DNA from: Empedobacter falsenii
GTDB taxonomy: Bacteria > Bacteroidota > Bacteroidia > Flavobacteriales > Weeksellaceae
NCBI RefSeq assembly: GCF_013488205.1
Contig: NZ_CP040908.1
Location: 62,001-126,000 of the forward strand
Direction of reading: 5' to 3'
DNA: 64,000 bases
Shown here: piece after piece, positions 40,927 through 48,887 of the stretch
Layout: each line of letters starts with the position of its first letter
Numbering within the stretch: position 1 is the stretch's first letter
Notes under the pieces: model-generated
Database searches by the model: none
The model's input: only the letters and a program-made list of their open reading frames with translations
Told to the model about the DNA's origin: nothing
Position numbers and translations under genes: made by a program

Positions 40927-40956
40927 TTGTGGGTGTAAAAAATACTTCTATATTTG
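40927..40956 (+). promoter_or_regulatory. Promoter of the tandem tRNA-Asn genes
   Basis: TTG (40927-40929), 19 nt, TATATTTG (40949-40956): both boxes perfect at ideal spacing, 20 bp before the first tRNA. The same layout precedes the minus-strand copy. Confidence 0.82.
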
Positions 40957-40976
40957 CACCCACAATTAAGCAACAA

Positions 40977-41050
40977 TCCTCCTTAGCTCAGTTGGTTAGA
41001 GCATCTGACTGTTAATCAGAGGGTCCTTGGTTCGAGCCCAAGAGGAGGAG
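40977..41050 (+). tRNA. tRNA-Asn (GTT), first tandem copy
   Basis: 74-nt cloverleaf, identical to the copies at 34264 and 41109: acceptor TCCTCCT / AGGAGGA, anticodon GTT, TTCGAGC T loop, discriminator G. CCA is not encoded. 58 nt separate it from the next copy. Confidence 0.97.
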
Positions 41051-41108
41051 CTTTTTTAGTGAAATGTCAAACAAAGACATAAAAATAAAATTTTAAAATA
41101 TCGGATTT

Positions 41109-41182
41109 TCCTCCTTAGCTCAGTTGGTTAGAGCATCTGACTGTTAATCAGAGGGTCCTTGGTTCGAGCCCAAGAGGAGGAG
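41109..41182 (+). tRNA. tRNA-Asn (GTT), second tandem copy
   Basis: Identical 74-nt sequence. No separate TAnnTTTG box is evident in the 58-nt spacer, so it is probably cut from a shared precursor. Followed by a terminator identical to that of the minus-strand copy. Confidence 0.97.
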
Positions 41183-41219
41183 CAAAAAAGACAATCAATT
41201 TGATTGTCTTTTTTTATTT
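41183..41219. terminator. Terminator after tRNA-Asn, shared with meaB
   Basis: Stem GACAATCAA / TTGATTGTC flanked by A and T runs, so it works in both directions; the meaB stop codon on the other strand lies in its edge. Confidence 0.88.
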
Positions 41220-42182
41220 TATATCAATTTCAGTATGGTTATTCAACCAGTCTTTTGCCATTTCGAATGCAGATAAATTTTTGCTCAATTCTAGTGGTTT
41301 CTCCTTAAGTAATTTTAAAAATTGTTGATTGACTAAATCAATTGTGTAGCGTTCTGCTTGATTTAGCTGTTGTTTTTCTCGGTTTGAAGCGTAATAATTA
41401 TTTTTATTAATAAAATTGAAATAATCATTGACCAATTCCCAAAGTTCAGGAATTCCTTTTCCGATTAATCCAGAACCGATAATTGATTTTCTTTTCCATT
41501 GAGAAGATTTGGTTGGTAAAAATTGCAATGAACGAACAATGTCTAATTTTGCATCTTTCACTAATTTTTCTTGAAATGAATCTGATTTATTAACGAAAAT
41601 CAAATCAGCCATTTCCATAATTCCGCGTTTTATTCCTTGTAAATCATCTCCAGAACCCGGAAGTTGAAGAAATAGGAAGAGATCTGAAATTTCATTTACT
41701 AAGGTCTCAGATTGTCCAACACCAACAGTTTCAATCAAAATATTTTCAAATCCTGCTGCTTCACATAATAAAATTGCTTCATATGTACGTGACGTAACAC
41801 CGCCTAAAGAGCCGTTAGAGGCGCTTGGACGTATATAAGCATTCTCTTCTCGAGATAAGTCTTCCATGCGTGTTTTGTCGCCTAAAATACTTCCTTTGGA
41901 AAGTGAACTACTAGGGTCAATAGCTAAAATTGCTACTTTTTCATCTTTACTCAGAATATATTTCCCCAGAGATTCGATAAAAGTACTTTTACCAACACCA
42001 GGAATTCCAGTAATGGCAATTCTTTTTGACGTTATGGAAACAGGTAATAAACTAATGATATGTTGCGCTAATTTTAAATCGTCTAAACGATTGCTTTCGG
42101 CAAGTGTAATAGCTCTTGATAAGGCAAAACGATCACCTTCTTTTATTTTTTGAGCAAGTATTTCGGGGTCAATTTTTCGCAT
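41214..42182 (-). CDS. meaB: Methylmalonyl-CoA mutase-associated GTPase MeaB
   Basis: 322 residues from the ATG at 42182. G3E-type P-loop GTPase: Walker A GIPGVGKST at 59-67, DPSSSLSKGSILGDKTRM, ETVGVGQSE and NKSD. MeaB protects and reloads the mutase with its B12 cofactor. The mutase gene lies at 26599, so the partners are encoded apart but on the same strand. Confidence 0.95.
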   Translation of the reverse strand: MRKIDPEILAQKIKEGDRFALSRAITLAESNRLDDLKLAQHIISLLPVSITSKRIAITGIPGVGKSTFIESLGKYILSKDEKVAILAIDPSSSLSKGSILGDKTRMEDLSREENAYIRPSASNGSLGGVTSRTYEAILLCEAAGFENILIETVGVGQSETLVNEISDLFLFLQLPGSGDDLQGIKRGIMEMADLIFVNKSDSFQEKLVKDAKLDIVRSLQFLPTKSSQWKRKSIIGSGLIGKGIPELWELVNDYFNFINKNNYYASNREKQQLNQAERYTIDLVNQQFLKLLKEKPLELSKNLSAFEMAKDWLNNHTEIDIK

Positions 42183-42351
42183 AAGACACAATCTTAGATT
42201 AAAGATAAAGTCTTAATTAAGAATAAAAAAATACAATCGAGATTTGTGAAATTATTTTATATAGCTCTTGTATTAATTGGTGTAAAAAATAAAATGAATA
42301 TAAATGAATATCTATTTAAAATTCAGTTGTATAAACTTTATTAATTCGTGA

Positions 42352-42966
42352 TTATGAATTTTTTTGTTCCGCTTTAATTCTTTTTATAAAAGCAGAAGGA
42401 GATTCGTTCATTATTTGAGTAAAAGTTGTCGTAAAAGTACTGTGAGAAGCAAATCCGCAATCGCTTGCTAAATAGCTTACTTTCGTATTAATGTATTTCG
42501 GCTCATTTTGAAGTCGATTTACAATGTAATTTACTCTCAACTCATTCAAATAAGAATTAAATTGTTTTTGACGATGAGTTTTAATGATTTCGGAAAGGTA
42601 TTTTGTATTCGTTTCAAATTGTTTTGATAATGAAGCAAGATTAATATCTTTCTTAGTAAAGCCTTTATTCTTCTCAAATAATTCTAATTTTCGAAGTAAA
42701 TCATTTTCGGTTTTAGATGAAATGCTAAGATTATTCATTGGTTTTTCCTCAATGATAACCTCTGTTGGCGGAGTTGGAGGAATTATTTTATTTGTAACCT
42801 CTTGTTTGATTGGTTCAGAAGGAATTTCTTTAATTTCTTTTACAGAATTAATTTCTTCAGTAGAAATTTCAGTTGATTGTTTAGTTTTTTTGGAAACAAA
42901 GTAAATAATTAATCCTAAGATAATTATAGCTAAAACTATTAATGAAATGATTAACCAAGTTTCCAT
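42352..42966 (-). CDS. Membrane-tethered AraC-type DNA-binding protein
   Basis: 204 residues: one N-terminal membrane helix (about 4-24), a Thr/Glu/Pro-rich linker (25-75), and a C-terminal AraC helix-turn-helix pair (about 95-200, with ASDCGFASHSTFTTTFTQIMNESPSAFIKR). No periplasmic sensor or response-regulator domain is present. Bacteroidota have many such proteins with larger tetratricopeptide sensors; this one is pared down to anchor plus DNA-binding domain. Neighbouring Feo genes lie downstream on the same strand order, but control of them is only a guess. Confidence 0.82.
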   Translation of the reverse strand: METWLIISLIVLAIIILGLIIYFVSKKTKQSTEISTEEINSVKEIKEIPSEPIKQEVTNKIIPPTPPTEVIIEEKPMNNLSISSKTENDLLRKLELFEKNKGFTKKDINLASLSKQFETNTKYLSEIIKTHRQKQFNSYLNELRVNYIVNRLQNEPKYINTKVSYLASDCGFASHSTFTTTFTQIMNESPSAFIKRIKAEQKNS

Positions 42967-43076
42967 TTTTGTAAAATTTATATTCCGAATTAATAAAATA
43001 AAACCAATTGATAATCATTAAAATACTTGTTTTTTTCTGATTATACTATTGTAAAAATACTCCGAAATTTTGAAAT

Positions 43077-43111
43077 AAAAAAGGCTAACTTTTAAGAGTT
43101 AGCCTTTTTTT
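43077..43111 (-). terminator. Terminator of the feo operon
   Basis: Stem GGCTAACT / AGTTAGCC, overlapping the last codons of the Cys-rich gene, followed on the minus strand by a T run. Confidence 0.82.
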
Positions 43112-43262
43112 GAAATTCATCTTTGCTTGGAGAACAACCACAGCCTTTTGAGCATCCGCCTCCTTTTGAGCTAAATGAGCTTCTAATTAATTTTACAACA
43201 TACCAAACTGCAAATCCAAAAAGGAAAGCGATAAAGATATATTGTATCCAAATATTGTCCAT
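43092..43262 (-). CDS. FeoB-associated Cys-rich membrane protein
   Basis: A 56-residue frame: one membrane helix (about 7-25) then a short tail with GGGCSKGCGCSPSKDEF, i.e. three close Cys residues. This is the FeoB_associated family, found just after feoB in Bacteroidota and Firmicutes; it may pass iron to or regulate the channel. It starts 4 bp after the feoB stop codon, so it is the third gene of the operon. Confidence 0.9.
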   Translation of the reverse strand: MDNIWIQYIFIAFLFGFAVWYVVKLIRSSFSSKGGGCSKGCGCSPSKDEFQKKANS

Positions 43263-43266
43263 ACTA

Positions 43267-45366
43267 TTATTTTAAAAAATGATATGCAATGAATGCAACT
43301 ACATATGCTAAACCTGTCATAAACCCTGTCTGAATCAATGTCCATTTCCAAGAATTTGTTTCTCGTTTTACGATCGCAATTGTACTCATACATTGCATTG
43401 CGAATGCATAAAATAACAACAACGAAACTCCTGTAGCAAGGTTGTATGCTGGTTCTCCTGTGTTTTGATTAATCTCATTTTTCATACGAAGAAGTAAACG
43501 ATCTTTTTGACCATTGTCCTCAACATCAACCTCTCCTAAACTATAAACTGTTGACATCGTTCCGACAAAAACTTCACGCGCTGCGAATGATGAAATTAAA
43601 CCAATTCCCATCTTCCAATCGTATCCTAAAGGCTCTACAACTGGTTCTATAACTGATCCTAATCTCCCTAAATATGAATGTTCTAATTTGTAAGAAGCAA
43701 TTTCATTTGCCAAATCTTCTTCATTCATTTTCGGATGATGAGCAGTTACAATTTCTTCTGCATTTTTGAATTGTTCTCCAGGTCCGAAAGTTCCTAAAAC
43801 CCAAAGAATAATCGAAATTGCAAATATGATTTTACCCGCATCAACTAAAAATCCTAATGTTTTTTCCCAAACATTAATTCCAACATTTTTCCAATCAGGA
43901 AGTTTGTATGTTGGCATTTCTAAAATTAGGTAACTTTTATGTTTCGCTTTAATGATTAAATTTAATAAAATAGCACTTCCTAGTGCGCCTAAAACACCTA
44001 AAATGTACATCACAAATAACGCCAAAGCTTGGTAACTTAATCCGAAAATATGTTCGTCGGGAATAACCAAAGCAATTAAAACGATGTAAATTGGTAAACG
44101 AGCCGAACACGTCATAAAAGGCGTTACAAGTATCGTTAATAGACGTTCTTTATCATTTTCGATATTACGCGCAGACATGATTGCAGGAACGGCACAGGCA
44201 ACACCAGAAATTAATGGAACGACACTTTTTCCACTTAAACCGAATGGTTTTAACCATCTGTCCATTAAATAAACCACGCGACTCATGTAGCCCGTTTCTT
44301 CCATTATTGAAATGAATAAAAACAAAATGGCAATTTGCGGAACGAAAACGGCAATCCCTTCTATACCTGGAATTATTGCACCTCCAATAATTTCGTTGAT
44401 AGGTCCTTCGGGAATTAAGCTAATTGCTTTTTCGTCGATCCAACCAAATAAATCTTCGACCATTGTCATTAATGGTGCAGACCACGTATAAACAGCTTGA
44501 AAGATTAATAATAAAATTCCTAAAAAGATGATGTATCCAAAAATCGGATGAATTAATGTTTTATCAATTTTATCGGTTAAGGTTTCATTTCCGTCAAAAT
44601 TATACGAAATAATATCGTTTAATTTATCCTCTAAAATTTTATTTCGATCTAATGCTTCTTTAACTTGTAATCGTTTCGAAACAATAGAATTTTCTTTCTT
44701 AATTGTATCTAATTTACTTAGATTTTCTTTCGATTCGAACGGAACTTCTTTCTGAGAAAGATATTGCCAAGCTAAATAATCAGATTTAAGATTAAATTCA
44801 TTCTTGATTTTTTCTAGAATAGAAAGATGCTCTTTCGGAATTTCGTAATGACGATTATATGGAGTTGCTTCTTTTGTAAAAGCTTCTACCAATTCATCAA
44901 TTCCTTCGCTTGTACGCGCGTTTGTTAAGTATATTTTTGTTTGAAGAAAATCTTCTAACTTTTTCAAATCAATATTTAGTCCCTTGCTTTTGATTTCATC
45001 TTTCATATTGATGACAAAAATCGCAGGAACTTCTAAATCTCTAACTTGTTGATACAACAAAATCGATCGTTTTAGATTAGATGGTTCACCAACAACAACC
45101 GCCAAATTTGGGTAATGGTTATTGGTTTTGTCTCCTAAAGTTTTGAAAACAATTTCTTCATCCAAAGAGCTTGGATAAATTGTATACGTTCCGGGAAAAT
45201 CTGTAATTTGGAATTTATTTCCATTTCGTTCTATTTTACCTTCGCGTTTTTCTACCGTCACACCAGGGTAATTCCCAACTTTTTGACGAAGATTTGTTAA
45301 TTTATTAAATAACGAAGTTTTACCAACATTTGGGTTACCAATTAAGGCAATTTTATAATGATTCAT
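43267..45366 (-). CDS. feoB: Ferrous iron transporter FeoB
   Basis: 699 residues. N-terminal GTPase: G1 GNPNVGKT (10-17), G3 DFPGTY, G4 NMKD; then a helical GDI-like region and a polytopic membrane part (from about 280) with two Gate regions, including CAVPAIMSARN and CSARLPIYIVLI. Imports Fe2+ across the inner membrane. Its start overlaps the feoA stop by one base. Confidence 0.97.
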   Translation of the reverse strand: MNHYKIALIGNPNVGKTSLFNKLTNLRQKVGNYPGVTVEKREGKIERNGNKFQITDFPGTYTIYPSSLDEEIVFKTLGDKTNNHYPNLAVVVGEPSNLKRSILLYQQVRDLEVPAIFVINMKDEIKSKGLNIDLKKLEDFLQTKIYLTNARTSEGIDELVEAFTKEATPYNRHYEIPKEHLSILEKIKNEFNLKSDYLAWQYLSQKEVPFESKENLSKLDTIKKENSIVSKRLQVKEALDRNKILEDKLNDIISYNFDGNETLTDKIDKTLIHPIFGYIIFLGILLLIFQAVYTWSAPLMTMVEDLFGWIDEKAISLIPEGPINEIIGGAIIPGIEGIAVFVPQIAILFLFISIMEETGYMSRVVYLMDRWLKPFGLSGKSVVPLISGVACAVPAIMSARNIENDKERLLTILVTPFMTCSARLPIYIVLIALVIPDEHIFGLSYQALALFVMYILGVLGALGSAILLNLIIKAKHKSYLILEMPTYKLPDWKNVGINVWEKTLGFLVDAGKIIFAISIILWVLGTFGPGEQFKNAEEIVTAHHPKMNEEDLANEIASYKLEHSYLGRLGSVIEPVVEPLGYDWKMGIGLISSFAAREVFVGTMSTVYSLGEVDVEDNGQKDRLLLRMKNEINQNTGEPAYNLATGVSLLLFYAFAMQCMSTIAIVKRETNSWKWTLIQTGFMTGLAYVVAFIAYHFLK

Positions 45367-45605
45367 TATTTTTTTGTTATCAAAATTTTATCGGCTTCGT
45401 TTCTTCTTAAAGCTAAAACAGACTTGTTAGAGATGATACTAATGCAAATAGGACCACCAAACGGAGCCTTATTTTTTACCAATAAACTTGTTCCCGGAAT
45501 AAAGCCCATTTCGTAAAACTTAGCAGGTATGTCTTCTGTACTAAATCCAGTTACAACTGCTTGTTCACCAATTTTTAAATCTTTTAAAGAATAATTTTCA
45601 ACCAT
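45366..45605 (-). CDS. feoA: Ferrous iron transport accessory protein FeoA
   Basis: 79 residues from the ATG at 45605. SH3-like fold: LKIGEQAVVTGF, YEMGFIPGTSLLVKNKAPFGGPICISI. Acts on FeoB. First gene of feoA-feoB-Cys-rich operon; a -7 box lies 32 bp upstream. Confidence 0.95.
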   Translation of the reverse strand: MVENYSLKDLKIGEQAVVTGFSTEDIPAKFYEMGFIPGTSLLVKNKAPFGGPICISIISNKSVLALRRNEADKILITKK

Positions 45606-45637
45606 TTCTACCAATCTATCTATGATTTTACTATATG

Positions 45638-45645
45638 CAAAGATA
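45638..45645 (-). promoter_or_regulatory. -7 promoter element of the feo operon
   Basis: TATCTTTG on the minus strand, perfect TAnnTTTG. No obvious Fur-type palindrome is seen around it. Confidence 0.5.
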
Positions 45646-45743
45646 TTTATTTTTAATTAATCCAAATAGAAGATATGTCATAGTTTTTTTATCTTTCTAA
45701 TTAAATTTCAATGAATTCAAGTGTCTAAATTCAAAAATTTGAT

Positions 45744-45751
45744 TATCTTTG
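45744..45751 (+). promoter_or_regulatory. -7 promoter element of rplU-rpmA
   Basis: TATCTTTG, perfect match, 30 bp before the L21 start. Confidence 0.55.
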
Positions 45752-45781
45752 CACTCAATTTTCATTTATAAACATTAATTT

Positions 45782-46087
45782 ATGTACGCAATTGTAGAGA
45801 TAGCAGGGCTTCAATACAAAGTTGAAAAAGACCAACAATTGTTTGTAAACCGTTTAGCTGGTGAAGCAGGTGACGAAGTAAAATTCGACCGTGTTTTATT
45901 AACAGATAACGGAACAATCACTGTCGGCGCCCCAGTTATAGACGGAGTTACCGTAGTAGCTAAAATCGTTGAACACGTGAAAGGAGACAAAGTAATCGTT
46001 TTCAAAAAGAAAAGAAGAAAAGGTTACCAAAAGTCTAACGGTCATCGTCAACAATTCACTAAAATTGAAGTAGCTTCAATCGGTTAA
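45782..46087 (+). CDS. rplU: 50S ribosomal protein L21
   Basis: 101 residues; MYAIVEIAGLQYKVEKDQ at the start and the C-terminal KKRRKGYQKSNGHRQQFTKI are standard for bL21, which contacts 23S rRNA. Followed 43 bp later by L27, the universal pair. Confidence 0.98.
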   Translation: MYAIVEIAGLQYKVEKDQQLFVNRLAGEAGDEVKFDRVLLTDNGTITVGAPVIDGVTVVAKIVEHVKGDKVIVFKKKRRKGYQKSNGHRQQFTKIEVASIG

Positions 46088-46130
46088 GATTGAGCTGAGA
46101 TTAATTATTAACTCTTAAAAACAAAACGAA

Positions 46131-46388
46131 ATGGCACATAAGAAAGGGGTCGGAAGTTCGAAAAATGGTCGTGAATCACATTCGAAACGTTTAGGTGTTA
46201 AAATTTTTGGTGGACAAGCAGCAATCGCTGGTAACATTATTGTTCGTCAAAGAGGTACTCAACATCATCCTGGTGATAATGTAGGAATCGGTAAAGATCA
46301 CACATTATTCGCTTTAATTGACGGAAAAGTAGTTTTCACTAAAAAACGTAACGATAGATCTTACGTTTCAGTTGAACCATTATCTTAA
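46131..46388 (+). CDS. rpmA: 50S ribosomal protein L27
   Basis: 85 residues; begins [16 protein letters not shown], whose N-terminal tail reaches the peptidyl-transferase centre, and has the core [24 protein letters not shown]. No Firmicute-style cleavable extension. Confidence 0.98.
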   Translation: MAHKKGVGSSKNGRESHSKRLGVKIFGGQAAIAGNIIVRQRGTQHHPGDNVGIGKDHTLFALIDGKVVFTKKRNDRSYVSVEPLS

Positions 46389-46421
46389 TTGATAATTCGA
46401 CAGCGAAAATGCTAACAATAT

Positions 46422-46455
46422 AAAAGCTCGAACTTATTGGTTCGAGCTTTTTTTG
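46422..46455. terminator. Terminator after rpmA
   Basis: Stem AAAAGCTCGAAC / GTTCGAGCTTTT with a 6-nt loop and T run; between converging genes. Confidence 0.88.
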
Positions 46456-46465
46456 TTCTTAAAAA

Positions 46466-47035
46466 CTAATCAATCCCTATAGCGTTTTCGTTATATACAT
46501 CTTTTGATTTAAGATTAATTTTTATATTTTGTTTAAGTAACATTTCTCGAAGAGATTTTCTTCTGTACATTGGATCAATAAACTGTATAACTCCTTTTTT
46601 ATCAAAAAATATTGCAAAAGTTGTTGGATTATATGAAAACATATTCTCAGAATCTAAAGTCTTTAATTCTTCTGATTTAACAGGTTTTAAAAATGAATAT
46701 TTTTTAAAATTAATGTGATTAGAGTCAATAATTATAATAGAATAACCTTTATACTCAAATTGAGAATACTCATGGGGAGGAATAATAAAAGGAAGTTTTT
46801 TCTCATAAAACATAACTTCTATACCAAAATTTGAAAAATATATTTCTTTTTCTGGATCTGTTTTAGAAAGCTTCATTAATAAAAATTTATCCATTTTGTT
46901 GTTTTTAGAATCTTTTTCGCCTAATTCAATAAATACATCTATCGTTTTTTGAAGTTGTTTGTCTTTATAAACAGAATTGAATGTTGATGAACATGAACAA
47001 AAAAATAGAATAAATGAAAGTAAAAAGTATTTCAT
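46466..47035 (-). CDS. Lipoprotein of unknown function
   Basis: 189 residues, not recognised. Short signal peptide with a lipobox-like FCSC (Cys15 the likely lipid site). The rest is soluble, rich in Lys/Phe/Asn, with IIPPHEYSQFEYKGYSIIII in the middle. Very AT-rich like the unknown at 18235. Stands alone between terminators. Confidence 0.72.
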   Translation of the reverse strand: MKYFLLSFILFFCSCSSTFNSVYKDKQLQKTIDVFIELGEKDSKNNKMDKFLLMKLSKTDPEKEIYFSNFGIEVMFYEKKLPFIIPPHEYSQFEYKGYSIIIIDSNHINFKKYSFLKPVKSEELKTLDSENMFSYNPTTFAIFFDKKGVIQFIDPMYRRKSLREMLLKQNIKINLKSKDVYNENAIGID

Positions 47036-47077
47036 AACTAGTTAATTAATAGAACTAAAATACAACTTATTTCAACC

Positions 47078-47109
47078 AAAAAAGCACTCAATTCCTTGAA
47101 TGCTTTTTT
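47078..47109 (-). terminator. Terminator after thiL
   Basis: Imperfect stem AAAAAAGCA-CTCAA / TTG-AATGCTTTTTT. On the minus strand it follows the thiL stop. Confidence 0.7.
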
Positions 47110-47152
47110 GATTTTATATTTGATGAGAAACTGAAATAAATTCAGTCTAAAA

Positions 47153-48211
47153 CTACTCTTCGTCTTCCGTTTCAACTCCCCAACCTTGTGCTGTTAATGG
47201 AACCATTTGTTCGCTTCCGCGTGTAATCAAATAGTTTTCTTCGTTTTTACCAGTTACATGACCAATCACCGTTAAATGCGGATTTCCTTTGATTTTTTCA
47301 AAATCTTTTTGATTAATTGTAAACAGCAATTCATAATCTTCTCCACCACTTAATGCACATGTTATTGGATTAATTTTGAACTCTTCGGCTGTACGAATCA
47401 CAATAGAATCTAACGGAATTTTTTCTTCGTAAATATTAATTCCAACACCACTTTCTTTCGAGAGATGAATAATTTCAGAAGATAATCCGTCCGAAATATC
47501 AATCATAGAAGTTGGTTTAACTTTCAATTCTTTCAAAAGATTGATAATATCCAAACGAGCTTCTGGTTTTAATTGACGTTCAATTAAATATGAATAGTTT
47601 TCGAAATCTGGTTGATTATTAGGGTTTACTTTTGATACTTGTGCTTCGCGTTCTAATACTTGCAAACCAAGAAAAGAAGCACCTAAATCACCAGAAAGTA
47701 CAACCAAATCATTTTCTTTTGCACCATTTCTATAAGCCAAATCTTTTTCTGGAGCAGAGCCAATCGCCGTCATGCTCAAAACAAGTCCGCTAACAGAAGA
47801 AGTTGTATCGCCGCCTACAATATCAATATTGTATTTGTCGCAAGCGTATTTCATTCCGTTGTAAATTTCGTCCACAGCTTCTATCGTAAAACGATTCGAA
47901 ATTGCCATCGAAACCAACAATTGTTTTGGAATAGCATTCATCGCCAAAATATCACTAATTGCCGTCACAACCGCTTTATAACCCAAGTGACGCAAAGGCA
48001 TGTACGACCAGCTAAAATTTACACCTTCTACCAACATGTCAGTAGAAACCACAATTTTATCTTTTTTGTAATCAAGAACAGCTGCATCGTCGCCAATTCC
48101 TTTAATAGAACTTTCTAATTTGATCGGAAAACCTTCTTTGATTTGATTAATTAAACCAAATTCTCCAATTTCGGCTAAACTTGTTTTTGAAACGTTTTTA
48201 TCTTCTAACAT
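47153..48211 (-). CDS. thiL: Thiamine-monophosphate kinase
   Basis: 352 residues of the AIRS-kinase family: GIGDDAAVLDYKKDKIVVSTDML (metal/ATP site), GGDTTSSVSGLVLSMTAIG, MIDISDGLSSEIIHLS and GGEDYELLFT. Turns thiamine phosphate into the active diphosphate with ATP. It follows the thioesterase by 4 bp, so the two are co-transcribed. Confidence 0.95.
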   Translation of the reverse strand: MLEDKNVSKTSLAEIGEFGLINQIKEGFPIKLESSIKGIGDDAAVLDYKKDKIVVSTDMLVEGVNFSWSYMPLRHLGYKAVVTAISDILAMNAIPKQLLVSMAISNRFTIEAVDEIYNGMKYACDKYNIDIVGGDTTSSVSGLVLSMTAIGSAPEKDLAYRNGAKENDLVVLSGDLGASFLGLQVLEREAQVSKVNPNNQPDFENYSYLIERQLKPEARLDIINLLKELKVKPTSMIDISDGLSSEIIHLSKESGVGINIYEEKIPLDSIVIRTAEEFKINPITCALSGGEDYELLFTINQKDFEKIKGNPHLTVIGHVTGKNEENYLITRGSEQMVPLTAQGWGVETEDEE

Positions 48212-48215
48212 GATT

Positions 48216-48722
48216 TTATTTTTGAGTAAAGATTGAAGGATCTATATTTTCTGAACGAAAAGGTAAATTGATAATATCTTGTTTCGACATTGTTTTCACG
48301 GTTTGTCCTTCAAATGATTTTTTAATATTTTCTAACATTTCTGTTGGTGGTGCTTGCATTTTTCTTTTCGACATCGAAAACCAAACACCTGTCAATTCAG
48401 AATGACAAAGATGTACACCATCTTGGTTATATAAATTATGAATAAATTGATAAATCATTCCATCTTCCGACATTCCACCAATTTCTACCGAAATATAAAT
48501 TTCTTCACCTTCCATTGCTTCCTTAAAAAAGGAAAATTGTTCGTGCAAAATAGCTGGTCCAATTCCATATTCAGCCAAATTTTTCATCGAAATGCCATAA
48601 TCTCTCAAAAAAGCAATACGTGAAAAACTTGTAAAATTCATATACGAAGCGTTCGCTAAATGGCGATTAGCATCCAAATCTGACCATCGAACAATGGTTT
48701 TTTGAAAATATTTATTATTCAT
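48216..48722 (-). CDS. Hotdog-fold acyl-CoA thioesterase
   Basis: 168 residues, 4-hydroxybenzoyl-CoA thioesterase/YbgC-like group. RWSDLDANRHLANASYMNF near the N-terminus holds the catalytic Asp (D17) and the helix start. No signal peptide. Substrate unknown. First gene before thiL. Confidence 0.85.
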   Translation of the reverse strand: MNNKYFQKTIVRWSDLDANRHLANASYMNFTSFSRIAFLRDYGISMKNLAEYGIGPAILHEQFSFFKEAMEGEEIYISVEIGGMSEDGMIYQFIHNLYNQDGVHLCHSELTGVWFSMSKRKMQAPPTEMLENIKKSFEGQTVKTMSKQDIINLPFRSENIDPSIFTQK

Positions 48723-48745
48723 GAATTGAAAAATTATTTAAGGTA

Positions 48746-48753
48746 CAAAGTTA
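48746..48753 (-). promoter_or_regulatory. -7 promoter element of the thioesterase-thiL pair
   Basis: TAACTTTG on the minus strand, 23 bp before the start codon. Confidence 0.5.
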
Positions 48754-48887
48754 CGGATTACTATTTACACGAAAATGATAATATTTTTAATCATCGTAAA
48801 TAATAAAAAACAATAAGATTTAACATCAAATTAAAATATAGATATTTAATATTTTGTATCTTTAAAAAGCTATTAAACAGACAGATT

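Larger units (their letters stand above)
41109..41219 (+). repeat. Inverted 111-bp duplicate, right copy (tRNA-Asn plus terminator)
   Basis: Perfect partner of the repeat at 34227. The pair encloses about 6.8 kb holding DUF2459, rng, the bS22-like gene, HU, mutY, ssb, gldD, rseP and the first tandem tRNA. Confidence 0.9.

Noticed and set aside
34264-41182. tRNA genes as attachment sites of an integrated element.
   Set aside because: No integrase, phage or conjugation gene lies between or beside them and gene content there is core; the repeat includes the terminator and is inverted, unlike att repeats.
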